Source: Acinetobacter sp. ANC 4910 (lineage in GTDB: Bacteria; Pseudomonadota; Gammaproteobacteria; Pseudomonadales; Moraxellaceae). Taken from it: a DNA stretch of 64,000 nucleotides. The notes under the pieces were generated by a model. That model had not been told where the DNA came from and did not search any database. It saw nothing but the letters and a program-made list of their open reading frames with translations. A program made the position numbers and the translations under genes. Positions 26,320-36,540 of the stretch are shown piece by piece (the stretch's first letter is position 1; each line of letters opens with the position of its first letter). The stretch covers positions 124,001 to 188,000 of the forward strand of contig NZ_SJNT01000002.1 of NCBI RefSeq assembly GCF_004331035.1, given 5' to 3'.

Positions 26320-26405
26320 AGCGTATTGTGCAATTTTATGCGTTTTTGTGCAATGGCTTTTTGTTCGCATTTGCGAACAGATTTGTATAGGACGAGTGGA
26401 GAGCA

Positions 26406-27767
26406 TCATGCGCTTAGCTCCACATCCACTTCGTTCTTTTTATCAGGATGTTGCCAGCTACGGACGTCAATTTTACCTGTTACGGCTGCTGAGATAAGCG
26501 CTGTACGGCGTTCTTGCATGAGTTGAATAGCATGTTCTGCCGACGCCATTAACTTAGAGAAATGATTAATTTTCTTTTTAATGGCTGCAACAATTTCTTT
26601 AATTTCATTTTCAGGCGGAAGAGTGATAGAAATTGCTTTAACAATATCAGTGTTTAAGTTTGGTTGTCCTGAACCTTGCTTAACTCTTTCACGTAAATCA
26701 TTTGTCAGAACTGATAAATAAAAATAAGCATACTCTGTGTCTATTTTTAATTCCTCAAACCCAACCACACCATCGTTTGCATTTGCATTGATGCACAAAA
26801 TTTTAGGAACTCCAAGCGTAGCACCACTGTTTGAAAGCAACAAAGTACCTGTCTGGAAAACTCGACACTGTTCACTTCCCTTCTTTGTAAGAAATGTTTC
26901 TGTACTTGTAAGATATAGCTCATCATCTTTTGTGATTTCAGCAACTGTTACCCACGGTGAATAATCGCCATTAAATAATGTTGGATCACCAGCTGGACGA
27001 GGTGAGCCTCCACGTACTACTTGAGAGATATAACCAAACTTACTTACAGTCCAATGCTCAGGCACTTCCCCTAACCATTCCACACCTGAATCTTTCATTG
27101 ATACATTCGGATTTAGCCCTTTAGTCACCGCATGACTAATCACCGCTTTGCGTTTTTCTTTCAGCAGTTCAATCAGCTTTTCTTGTTTAGCAATGAGGGT
27201 GTCAATTTGTGCGGTTTCGTGGTCGAGGAAACTATTAATCTGGGTTTGTTCTAATATAGTTGGTAAAGGAAGTTTCATATTCCTTATAGAATTAAGAGAT
27301 AAATTAAAAATTGTAGTTCCTGTTACCTCTAAATCATAATATTTCTTTGCTTGTAACGTATTTAAAAAATTTAATAAAAATAAAGCTAACACCTTATGTT
27401 CACAATTTATGTAAGCAGCACTTTTCCCCAATATTACTAGTTCACCTTCATATAATGCTACCTTACCAATCGTTCCATTAATCGACAACAGTACCGTTGA
27501 TTCATTCAAGAAAACTCTGTGCTTAATGAACTCCTCATTAGGTACTTCTTTAGCTGTACTACCAATGACAATCTTACCATCTACCAAATTATTACCATTA
27601 ATAAAATAATATCCTGTTCCTTCTTGATAAACTGGAGTTGAATGTAACCCATCTCCTATTTTGCTTGTAACATGAAACAGTTTTGGAGTTTGCCAATGAC
27701 TAGGAACCTCACCTAACCACTCAACACCTGAATCTTGATACTCAGCATATTTCTGATACTTCGCCAT
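26406..27767 (-). CDS. hsdS: Type I restriction specificity subunit S
   Basis: 453 residues with the two-fold layout of HsdS: the conserved start DSGVEWLGEVPSHW near residue 12 is repeated as DSGVEWLGEVPEHW near 207, each before a target-recognition domain. The helical spacers after each domain contain LIAKQEKLIELLKEKRKA and LMASAEHAIQLMQERRTA. It determines which bipartite DNA site is methylated or cut. The start overlaps the hsdM stop by one base. Both recognition domains look intact. Confidence 0.93.
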   Translation of the reverse strand: MAKYQKYAEYQDSGVEWLGEVPSHWQTPKLFHVTSKIGDGLHSTPVYQEGTGYYFINGNNLVDGKIVIGSTAKEVPNEEFIKHRVFLNESTVLLSINGTIGKVALYEGELVILGKSAAYINCEHKVLALFLLNFLNTLQAKKYYDLEVTGTTIFNLSLNSIRNMKLPLPTILEQTQINSFLDHETAQIDTLIAKQEKLIELLKEKRKAVISHAVTKGLNPNVSMKDSGVEWLGEVPEHWTVSKFGYISQVVRGGSPRPAGDPTLFNGDYSPWVTVAEITKDDELYLTSTETFLTKKGSEQCRVFQTGTLLLSNSGATLGVPKILCINANANDGVVGFEELKIDTEYAYFYLSVLTNDLRERVKQGSGQPNLNTDIVKAISITLPPENEIKEIVAAIKKKINHFSKLMASAEHAIQLMQERRTALISAAVTGKIDVRSWQHPDKKNEVDVELSA

Positions 27768-30045
27768 TACGAATGCACCTCTTGTAGAAGTGCCATAATT
27801 TCACGGCTTACCTCATCCAAATCCGCATCAATTTCAGCCAAATCACGCGGTGGTTCATACACATAAAAATGACGGTTAAATGGAATTTCATAACCGACTA
27901 TGCCAATTTCAGCATCTTGTGCATCACGCTTATCAGCATTAATCCATGCATCAGGCACATGCGGTTGTACTTCACGCTTAAAGTAAGACTCAATTAAATC
28001 TGTGGTGCTTTGGCTTGGGTCTAAGGCAATATTTTCCGCATCACGCAAATCGCCATCTTGTACAAACTCAACCACTTTACCTTGGTAGCTAAACTGACCA
28101 TATAGCGGGTTTTCTTTGCCTTTAATGACTTTGTTAATGACAGGTTCAGCATCCGCATTTTTCCAAGTCACCGCATCAAGGAACTGCTTTTTCTCTTTGG
28201 TTTCCAGTTTAATGCTGCTGTCTTTTAAGGCGTGTTTCAGTACCTCATCAAAGGCATTAAAGTCATCCGACTGCGCCGTACCAATTTTGGCTTTTAGTGT
28301 TTCGGCTTTACGCATTAAAGATCGTTGCTCAAGCCACAACTTCGACTCAAGCACAGTTTTAATGTCTTTCTCTTTAAGCTCGGTAAATTCAGCTTTAATC
28401 AGCGCACGGATTTCTACTTGCTGCGCTGTGCTCAACTCACCATAGCTGCTTTCTGTCCAGTCATTGCCAAAGCCTGCATAGATTTTTTGCATAACTGCAT
28501 TAAATGGCTTTGGAGCAAAACGTAAAGTCGCAATACGCTCATCCGAAAGCTGCATCGATAAACGCAATGGACGTTCAATGGTGACACGGCGGTAGCCGAA
28601 CTCGTAACTGTTAAAGATTTTGCTAGAGAATGGTTTTTGCTGTTCACTTTCGCCATCTAAAGTCAGTGTATCCACTGCTTCAAACGCGCCGTAGTTTTGT
28701 GTGATGGTTTTAATTTCTGCATCGGTCAGGTAATTACGCTTTGAGCCAAGTGACTTCCGCATTTTCGAACTCAGGTTCGTGGCATTGATGAGATGCACTT
28801 TGCCTTTACGCTCAGCCTCTTTCTTATTGCTGAGTACCCACACATAAGTCGCAATACCCGTGTTATAGAACATATCGGTTGGCAGCGCGATAATCGCTTC
28901 AAGCAAATCGGCTTCTAAAATATAACGGCGGATTTCACTTTCACCACTGCCAGCACTCCCTGTAAACAAAGGTGAGCCGTTTAAGATGATCCCGATACGA
29001 CTGCCTTGATCATTGCCCTGATCTGGCTGACGCATTTTGCTGATTAAGTGCATTAAGAACAGTAACGAACCATCCGACACACGCGGTAAGCCTGCACCAA
29101 AACGCCCTTCAAAGCCTTTATGTTCGTGCTCATCTTTAATTTCTTGTTCGATCTTTTTCCAATCCACACCAAACGGTGGGTTCGACAGCATGTAGTCAAA
29201 CTGGTCATAGGCCAGTTGGTCATTGGACAAGGTATTGCCCAGCTTAATATTGCGAACATCCTGCCCTTTAATCAGCATGTCGGCTTTACAGATCGCGTAG
29301 GACTCTGGGTTTAACTCCTGACCAAAAACACGCATTACCGCTTCAGGGTTATGCTCATACACATACTCTGTGCCTGAAGATAAAAACCACCCGTTCCCGC
29401 GGTTGGGTCATACATGGTACGAATCACGCCATCTTTATTTAAGGCATCATCATCTTGGCTAAAGATCAGCCCTGTGGTGAGTCGAACAATATCACGTGGG
29501 GTAAAGTGTTCCCCTGCGGTTTCATTAGCAATTTCTGCATAACGACGAATTAGTTCTTCAAACACCAAGCCCATATCATGGTTCGAAAGCTTTTCAGGGC
29601 TTAAATCTGTGGCCGCGAATTTCTGCACCACTTTATAAAGTAAGTTGGCATCATCCAATAAACCTGTAAATTCATCAAACTTGAAATGTTCAAATATTTC
29701 TCTTACTTCTCTTGAAAAATTTCGAGTATAGTCATTGAGGTTGTGACGAATATAAATTGGACTAAGAGTAGCTAATTCAAGCTCCGAGGTATTAAAGAAG
29801 GCTAAACCTTGAGTTGATTTAATCAATGACATTTCCATAGCTTCTTCTGAAAATGTTAAAGCATTTATATTTTTATACTCCTTAATCACATTAGCTTTGG
29901 TGGGCGCTAATACACACTCCAATCGACGTAATAACGTAAATGGTAAAATAATTTTTCCATATTGAGATTGTTTGAAATCACCACGAAGTAAATCTGCAAC
30001 TGACCAAATGAATGCGGCTACTTGAGAAAAATTATTGTTAGTCAT
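27767..30045 (-). pseudogene. hsdM: Type I restriction methyltransferase subunit M, frameshifted
   Basis: The gene is in two frames: 30045-29335 encodes the N-terminal 236 residues, and 29362-27767 the C-terminal 531. The N part ends with [15 protein letters not shown]; HsdM proteins normally continue [19 protein letters not shown], and the second frame supplies [17 protein letters not shown] run of five A at 29382-29386 (T on the coding strand) is one short of what restores the frame. The catalytic NPPF (SNPPFGVDW) is in the second part. A sequencing error, a mutation or phase variation would all fit. A rejoined protein would be of normal length. Confidence 0.88.
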
Positions 30046-30164
30046 TAAAAAACCAAAGCTGTTAAGCAGCTATCAATATTGAAATAAATGCGGTCATTGT
30101 GCCTGATTTACAATAGGTTTTACAGACCTTAGAATGAGACAAAAGACAATAAATTAGTATAGAT

Positions 30165-31226
30165 ATGGGCTTTATCAGTATTATCGAAAATAAAGAAATT
30201 TACAGCTTTATGCTCAATGATGAGCAATGGACTCGACTGAAAGATAAATATAAAAACCTCAGTATATTCATGCCATGTTGCCAAACCCCTGCTATACCTA
30301 AGAAAAATAAACTAGGAACGCAATTCTTTGCACACCATCCATCTAGCAGTTGTAGTTTTAGTTCGGGTGAAAGTCGTGAACATCAGTTATGCAAATATCT
30401 CGTTTTAAAACATCTGCACGAAAATGGATGGAATGTCATTCCTGAATATCGAGGAGAAACTCCAAGTGGTGAAACGTGGATTGCTGATATCTATGCTGAA
30501 AAAAATAAATCTAAAATTATTATTGAAATTCAGTGGTCACCACAAAGTATTGTGGAAACTAAACGCCGTCAGGAGAAATATATTGCTTCAGGAATTAGAG
30601 CAATTTGGTTTATGCGCACGACGAAAAGTAATAAATGGAATGTATTGGATTACCAAAGTTATGAAATGCCAGTTTTTTCGATATGGCTAGATAAAGAAAC
30701 CAATCAACTTACCACTAGCGGTGCATTTAAAAACTGGGATTCCTGTGATTTAGTAGAAATAGAGTTTATTGAATTTTTCCACCATCTGATGACTGGTGGT
30801 ATTCAGCATTCATTAAAACCTAATGCACAGTACTTTTTACAGTTAGGATTTAACCGAGTGGACTGTTGGAAATGTAAACAATCAACAAACACTATTATGG
30901 AAATTAACTACTTTATTCAACACAAAGCTGGCTTAACCAAAGTTTCCCAAATAAGTATTGAACAATTATCAACAGCGCATAGCGAAATACTAAATAACCC
31001 TCAACTACTACAAAGATACGAATATGGGTTCATTATCAAACGATTTAGCAAAACCCGTGGAAATGTGTATTTATCTAATGGTTGTTTTCATTGCGATGCT
31101 TTACAAGGTGCATTCTTTCTGCATCAAGAAATAGACTCATCAAATATAAGATACAGTGAATTAATGCTAATAAAACTTGATCATGAAACAGAAATTGATG
31201 GTCTTTGGTATTACTTAAATCAATAA
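30165..31226 (+). CDS. CoiA-like nuclease
   Basis: 353 residues. The N-terminal part has a zinc-finger-like FMPCCQTPAIPKKN and TQFFAHHPSSSC, followed by EHQLCKYLVLKHLHENGW and a PD-(D/E)xK core (WIADIYAEKNKSKIIIEIQW). This is the CoiA family layout, first known from competence, but many homologues occur in defence islands. It is divergent from hsdM across 119 bp and convergent with the tandem promoter array that follows. I infer a DNA-processing or defence function. Confidence 0.75.
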   Translation: MGFISIIENKEIYSFMLNDEQWTRLKDKYKNLSIFMPCCQTPAIPKKNKLGTQFFAHHPSSSCSFSSGESREHQLCKYLVLKHLHENGWNVIPEYRGETPSGETWIADIYAEKNKSKIIIEIQWSPQSIVETKRRQEKYIASGIRAIWFMRTTKSNKWNVLDYQSYEMPVFSIWLDKETNQLTTSGAFKNWDSCDLVEIEFIEFFHHLMTGGIQHSLKPNAQYFLQLGFNRVDCWKCKQSTNTIMEINYFIQHKAGLTKVSQISIEQLSTAHSEILNNPQLLQRYEYGFIIKRFSKTRGNVYLSNGCFHCDALQGAFFLHQEIDSSNIRYSELMLIKLDHETEIDGLWYYLNQ

Positions 31227-31380
31227 TTCCATTACACGAATAGTCAACTTGTTTTGATAACATAATTGATAAGCACATAAAGGGGAATAAATTCCATCTA
31301 AGTACCCTTCTCCACGATTCGGATTGTTTAATACATTAAAAAAAACAAGACTTACATTCTTTAAAAATCCTTTTGGGAAT

Positions 31381-32508
31381 CCAGTCATTTACATGGATTT
31401 TTCTCATCCATCTAATCCATTTAAAAACAATGACTTAATATGAAATAGTAGATCTACTGTGAATCCAGTCATTTACACGGATTAACCCCATCTACCTAAT
31501 GCACCTAAAAACAATGACTTATATGCAATAGTTGATCTACTGTGAATCCAGTCATTTACATGGATTTTTCTCATCAATCTAATACCATTAAAAACAATGA
31601 CTTATATGTAATAGTAGATCTACTGTGAATCCAGTCATTTACACGGATTAGCCCCATCTACCTAATGCACCTAAAAACAATGACTTATATGTAATAGTAG
31701 ATCTACTGTGAATCCAGTCATTTACATGGATTTTTCTCATCAATCTAATACCATTAAAAACAATGACTTATATGTAATAGTAGATCTACTGTGAATCCAG
31801 TCATTTACACGGATTAGCCCCATCTACCTAATGCACCTAAAAACAATGACTTATATCCAATAGTAAATCTACTGTGAATCCACTAACTTACACGGGTAAA
31901 TCCAACTTATTTAATTAATTTAAAAACAATGACTTATATGCAATAGTAAATCTACTGTGAATCCACTAACTTACATGGCAAATTCCAGCTATTTAATACA
32001 CCTGAAAACAATGACTTAATGTGCAATAGTAGATCTACTGTGAATCCACTAACTTACACGGATAAATCCAATTTATTTAATACATTTAAAAACAATGACT
32101 TATATGCAATAGTAAATCTACTGTGAATCCACTAACTTACATGGCAAATTCCAGCTATTTAATACATCTGAAAACAATGACTTATATGCAATAGTAAATC
32201 TACTGTGAATCCACTTACTTACATGGCAAATTCCAGCTATCTAATGCACCTAAAAATAATGACTTATATGCAATGGTAGATCTACTGTGAATCCACTAAC
32301 TTACACGGGTAAATCTAATTTAATTAATACTTTTAAAAACAATGGCTTATAAGCAATGGTAAATCTACTGTGAATCCACTAACTTACATGGATTTTCCTC
32401 ATCTATCTAATGTACCTAAAAACAATGATTTATAAGCAATAGTAGATCTACTGTGAATCCAGTCATTTACATGGGTAAACCCCCTTCTATTTAATAAATT
32501 CGCTTGGA
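31381..32508 (-). repeat. Tandem array of 13 units of about 83 bp, with a minus-strand promoter per unit
   Basis: Units begin CCAGTCATTTAC or CCACTAACTTAC at 31381, 31465, 31548, 31631, 31714, 31797, 31880, 31963, 32046, 32129, 32211, 32293 and 32376, with a partial unit from 32459 and a degenerate one before 31381. The conserved part includes ACAATGACTTATATGCAATA and the palindrome AGTAGATCTACT (often AGTAAATCTACT). On the minus strand each unit reads TTCACA, a 17-nt spacer containing the palindrome, then TATAAG (TATTAA in the first unit). The stretch between the CoiA-like gene and 33278 has no coding frame I would support. Confidence 0.9.
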
Positions 32509-32853
32509 TATCAAACATTAGAGCATCCAATGGCCGGAATAGACATTTAAAACTTACTCAGCATCACTAACTTTTACCACTATTTCTAATTTTATAGGCA
32601 GCTTTTGGGAACATGAAAAAAGTAAAAGTCCAATATGCCAAGCACAAAACAAAAACATCATTTTTAATTAAAAAACATATACTTAATTATTTTTAAAAAA
32701 TTGGGAATATAAAAATTTGGCATAAAATTGGCATAATGCCATCACATAAATATGAACCTGATTTATAGAATTATTAATGCCAGCGATAAAGTATTCAGCT
32801 TATCTCTCACTCCAATAGATTTGATTGACAAAAGATCACCTTATAGTTAATTT

Positions 32854-32908
32854 TAATTCTTAAGGCAATTCGCTCTACAGGCAGGTCCCTGCATCGAATT
32901 GCTTTTTT
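32854..32908 (+). ncRNA. Candidate small structured RNA
   Basis: A nested hairpin, GCAATTCG (32865-32872) with CGAATTGC (32895-32902), encloses GCAGG-TC-CCTGC (32881-32892) and is followed by six T. Upstream, TTTGAT (32820-32825), 16 nt, TATAGT (32842-32847) could be its promoter. The size would be about 55 nt. The block resembles C4-like phage RNAs in shape only. It may instead be a stand-alone terminator. Confidence 0.45.
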
Positions 32909-33247
32909 ACTAAATGAATATTCAATATCAAACTAGGTTATTTTTTATGTGCAACTCATTAAAAAATAACTCATGTAATGCTGTGATCATTTTGCCCACT
33001 CAAATTTACACTGATTTAAGTTATGTCTAAATTTATAAATATAAAGTGGCTCGTGTATCAGACTTTTGCTAGTGCGAATCTTTTTTGTCTGTATGTTTTC
33101 TTATCCTCTTAATCATCGATTAAACCTCAATCCATTTTCAATATTTAGCCTTTCTTATACTAGTATCTAAAGTTATTCTGATATGCTGATATATCCCAAA
33201 CGATAACTATAATTGGTCTGACTAAATGAACTACTTCGCAGAGGATC

Positions 33248-33273
33248 CCTTCTAGGTATTGCCACCTAGGAGG
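33248..33273 (+). promoter_or_regulatory. Hairpin that hides the ribosome binding site of the next gene
   Basis: CCTTCTAGGT (33248-33257) pairs with ACCTAGGAGG (33264-33273), 10 bp with one G-T pair and a 6-nt loop. The second arm contains the whole AGGAGG Shine-Dalgarno sequence of the ATG at 33278. Confidence 0.6.
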
Positions 33274-33277
33274 AGAC

Positions 33278-33589
33278 ATGAAAAAACTGAAATCTCAGTA
33301 TAAAAAATCACACCATCAACAAGGTACAAAACACCGCTATTTCTGGAAGAGTTATCCCAATATCAGAAGTTCAGTGTTTAAACAATTCAGTACCCATCAA
33401 GAGCGTAGCTTTTATTGCTTACACCTGATTGAGTACAAAGACTACCCTTTAAAAATTCGTGTTGCGCGGGGTGCTGGTTTACCCAATGCTTGGGATGATT
33501 TACCCACCTCAGTTTATGATCTGGCGAAAAGTTGGAAACATAATTCAAGACGGAAACGCCAATATTATATAGAGCATGAAAATCATTAA
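33278..33589 (+). CDS. Small basic protein of the mobile island, unknown
   Basis: 103 residues, strongly basic (KKLKSQYKKSHHQQGTKHRY at the start, KSWKHNSRRKRQYY near the end), with a middle part LPTSVYDLAKSW and LHLIEYKDYPLKIRVARGAG. It has no signal peptide, membrane segment or cysteine pattern, so it is not an Ogr/Delta-type zinc finger. A strong ribosome site AGGAGGAG lies 5 nt upstream but inside a stable hairpin, and an intrinsic terminator follows at 33591. Nucleic-acid binding is likely from charge; function unknown. Confidence 0.65.
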   Translation: MKKLKSQYKKSHHQQGTKHRYFWKSYPNIRSSVFKQFSTHQERSFYCLHLIEYKDYPLKIRVARGAGLPNAWDDLPTSVYDLAKSWKHNSRRKRQYYIEHENH

Positions 33590-33590
33590 A

Positions 33591-33615
33591 AATGAGGGCT
33601 TAAAGCCCTCATTTT
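33591..33615 (+). terminator. Intrinsic terminator
   Basis: AATGAGGGCT (33591-33600) and AGCCCTCATT (33604-33613) form a 10-bp stem with a 3-nt loop, followed by TTATTAA. It ends the gene at 33278. Confidence 0.8.
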
Positions 33616-33782
33616 ATTAATCAATTCGCACTACTTATTCGTGACCCATCTTGTGCATATCCCGACGAAAATATCACCTGTAGATTCTCGTAAAAGTTAA
33701 TCCTGGTGTTTCACCACTCGGTAAATCATCACGACACCACAACCAATTGCCTTAGCAATCTCATCCTTGGTTGTCATTTGAA

Positions 33783-34052
33783 GTGGTCAGGGTGGACAAT
33801 GTGGACACAATTAACTATCTATCTGATTTTTTTAATTTAATTAAGACCACCTTAATATTGATCTGGGGCAGAAAAGAGTGGACAGACAAAACAACGGGAG
33901 TGGACATTGTGACTATAGTCAAAAGCATGTCCACCTTATGCCCACCCAATAAAAATGATAAATTAAAACAAAGTGGACATATTAATATTATTAAATAACA
34001 TATAGTTAATTGAAATTAATATTTATATGTCCACCTTATCCACCATGACCAC
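33783..34052. other. GTGGACA iteron cluster, candidate replication origin
   Basis: GTGGACA occurs at 33792, 33801, 33878, 33900 and 33973, and inverted (TGTCCAC) at 33928 and 34028. The variants GTGGTCA (33783) and TGACCAC (34046) stand at the edges. The stretch between is very AT-rich. It lies next to the 3' end of the DUF927 primase/helicase gene in an island with a P4-type integrase, as for origins of P4-like satellites. The rest of the 33.6-34.07 kb gap has no gene. Confidence 0.6.
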
Positions 34053-34068
34053 CTCAAATATTCAGGTT

Positions 34069-36540
34069 TTAAATTTCACCCTCAATTTGCTGCATGGCTT
34101 CCACACTAAAGTGCATCATACGCGGACGTCCTCCATCTGGAAGGTGATTACTAGTTTTCTTCACATAGAGCTTTTTCTCACCCTCTATGAAAGTTTTAAT
34201 CCAACCATGCTTAATTAGCACCTTCTTGGCACTGGCTTCATTGATGCCCTTGCACATTTCCTGCTTAAACATCGTGTATGAAACTAGGTAAACTTTTTCA
34301 TCAGGGTCATAGTAACCAACACGGTTTTGAATACTTTGTCGTATGACTTCTCCATCTGGATGGCGCCTCTCTCTCAAGTATTCAAAACGACTTGTCCCAT
34401 GTGCTTCAAAAAATACCTTGAAATGCTCAAGGATTTTCGTTTCCTCAAGGTTTTCACCGTTACCTAAACTACCTAGCCAAGTTTGAAAACATTGCCCTAG
34501 TGCTTCAAATGCTCGACCTTGCTGCCATCCTGTGATGCCTGCCTGAGTTGCCAATTCTCCAGCAACCGCAACGAGTGCAAAACGCCGTAATACACGGTTT
34601 GCCTGCCCATTCTTGGCTTGCTTGTGCTTTTCGGTAAACTCCTCAAGTAAGTTCTGAGCTTTTAGCATGACGTCATCTTTATCATGAGTCAGATACTCAA
34701 GCCATTTAATCCCTGCATGCCCATAATGCTGTGATAAAAGCTCATTAATACGATTTCCTAAGTCACTGGAGGTCGTACCATAATTAATTTGTTCAAATAC
34801 GCCGTAGCCTTTACCAGCATCACTGGATAGATGAGCAAAACGCAAAAGTAAACCTGCATCTAGCTCAAGATTTCCACGGCGCAAATGCTCTTCTAAAGTC
34901 ACTTCACCTGTAGAGGTATACATTAAGCTAAATTGCTTAATCTCTCTGTTCCTACCGGCCTTATTACTTCGTGCTTTACCTTGCCCACCTGTAAGCATAT
35001 ACACAATATCAGACACCGCTTTCGGAGTTGCTTGGCGCAATTCATCAAGGTTAAGGAAATTGTCATTCCTTAACTCTGCTTCATTCTCTAAAGCATTGTC
35101 TGTGGTACGCCAAGACTTCGATATATGTTTTGGATTTCCCCATACACTACAGGCTGCTTTAGTAATGGTACTTTTGCCATCTGTAGATGAACCATAGATA
35201 TGAAAGCCACCACTTTCAGCCCCTAATGGGAGAACCAGTTGCCCTGCAAAAGCACAAGAGAAGGAAAGCACAGCTAGGGCATGAAGCTCAATAAGCTGGC
35301 TTAGTTGCTGCCAGCCTTCAAGACTCCCCAACGTACTGTAAGGGTCCTTCATATCACTATGAAATAACAGCTCCTCGTCACCGTAATTGCCAAATGTACG
35401 ATGGGTTGTCACAAATGCATGTCCATGCCACCCCGTTTGAGCAACGCATCTAAAGCGTTTCTCAATGGGATAGTCCTGAAGGTAATGAATAAAAATATTC
35501 TTTTTATTGATTTGTCTTGGCGGCATTAAGCCATGATTCGCAATAATCTTTAAGGCTTCTTGTGCTTCGCCCATGAAATGCTCATAAGGGATGAGTAGCG
35601 TATGCTGGGTATTATCCTTATCATGAAACTGAATCACACGCTTCCAGTTATCATTATTTACGCTTCTTGCTTCACCCAAAATGGTCAAGGAGTTTGAAAT
35701 ACGTGTCCTGATCTGTTTGGTTTCACCGTTCTCATCTTGTTTATCCTTGATCTGATATAAGCCGCTCTCAATATTTTGCAGCCATGAGCCATCATCCATT
35801 CTAAATGGCTTGGCTAAATACCCTTTGGGTAATGGGTCGATTTTGGGCAACTGCTCAATCGCCTCATCAAGAAATGCCTGTACTTCTTCTGCATCCTCAT
35901 CCTGAATCAGCTCAGTGAAAAACTCCTTGTCGCCCATAATTTGCAGTTGATTGAGCAACCTGATTGAGGTTTTTTTTTCAAGATTTTGGAATACCTCTTG
36001 TTGCATCTGTTCTGGTCGTGCTGGCATATAGAGCTTGGTATAACCCGCTTTTGAAAGTTGATTAATCACAAATTGGATTTGCTCAAAATCAAAGGCTTTT
36101 AACGCTGTCTGTTTGGCATTACAAAGGGTAGGCAATAACACCAATGCCACGGCGTAGCCTGTCTGTGCAATCTTAAAGAATGCCTCTAGACTATAGGTTA
36201 CGATGATGGGCTCTGCATGGTCAAAACGACCATACAGGGCAAAGCCTTGAGCTAATCCATTCGGCAAAATCTGCACACGGCGCCCATCTTGTAAAAAAGC
36301 ACATTGCACAAGCTCTAATTGCCCATCATAGATAGGTAAAATGAAAGGATTTTCATATTCAATACCTCCTATTTCTCCTTTCGATTGATCAACATAAATC
36401 AGCTGTAAAGGACTGCCAAATCTTTGTATTAATGGCTGCAAAAAATAATCTTGATCTGTCGAGACAAGCTTAGTAGCTTGCGCTAAAATTTCTAATGGTG
36501 ATTCCGAACTCGCCATAGGGGCTTCATGAGCTGCATTCAT
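34069..36540 (-). CDS. DUF927 primase/helicase-type replication protein
   Basis: 823 residues. The N-terminal 300 residues resemble a primase-associated region with a Toprim-like VTYSLEAFFKIAQTG segment. The DUF927 ATPase follows, with Walker A GSSTDGKSTITKA (about residue 455) and Walker B-like NFLNLDELRQATPKA. The C-terminal part carries DUF927-family winged-helix-like sequence and VYLVSYTMFKQEMCKG. It probably replicates the excised island from the nearby iterons. The start ATGA overlaps the stop of a 48-codon gene, downstream of alpA. Confidence 0.82.
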   Translation of the reverse strand: MNAAHEAPMASSESPLEILAQATKLVSTDQDYFLQPLIQRFGSPLQLIYVDQSKGEIGGIEYENPFILPIYDGQLELVQCAFLQDGRRVQILPNGLAQGFALYGRFDHAEPIIVTYSLEAFFKIAQTGYAVALVLLPTLCNAKQTALKAFDFEQIQFVINQLSKAGYTKLYMPARPEQMQQEVFQNLEKKTSIRLLNQLQIMGDKEFFTELIQDEDAEEVQAFLDEAIEQLPKIDPLPKGYLAKPFRMDDGSWLQNIESGLYQIKDKQDENGETKQIRTRISNSLTILGEARSVNNDNWKRVIQFHDKDNTQHTLLIPYEHFMGEAQEALKIIANHGLMPPRQINKKNIFIHYLQDYPIEKRFRCVAQTGWHGHAFVTTHRTFGNYGDEELLFHSDMKDPYSTLGSLEGWQQLSQLIELHALAVLSFSCAFAGQLVLPLGAESGGFHIYGSSTDGKSTITKAACSVWGNPKHISKSWRTTDNALENEAELRNDNFLNLDELRQATPKAVSDIVYMLTGGQGKARSNKAGRNREIKQFSLMYTSTGEVTLEEHLRRGNLELDAGLLLRFAHLSSDAGKGYGVFEQINYGTTSSDLGNRINELLSQHYGHAGIKWLEYLTHDKDDVMLKAQNLLEEFTEKHKQAKNGQANRVLRRFALVAVAGELATQAGITGWQQGRAFEALGQCFQTWLGSLGNGENLEETKILEHFKVFFEAHGTSRFEYLRERRHPDGEVIRQSIQNRVGYYDPDEKVYLVSYTMFKQEMCKGINEASAKKVLIKHGWIKTFIEGEKKLYVKKTSNHLPDGGRPRMMHFSVEAMQQIEGEI

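Noticed and set aside
26188..26409. 73-residue frame between Abi_2 and hsdS
   Set aside because: It covers the promoter, the perfect hairpin and the terminator of the small-RNA candidate, has no ribosome site and its composition is unlike protein.
31381..32508. CRISPR array
   Set aside because: Units are 83 bp with a conserved part far longer than CRISPR repeats; the variable parts recur between units rather than being unique spacers, and no cas gene is present.
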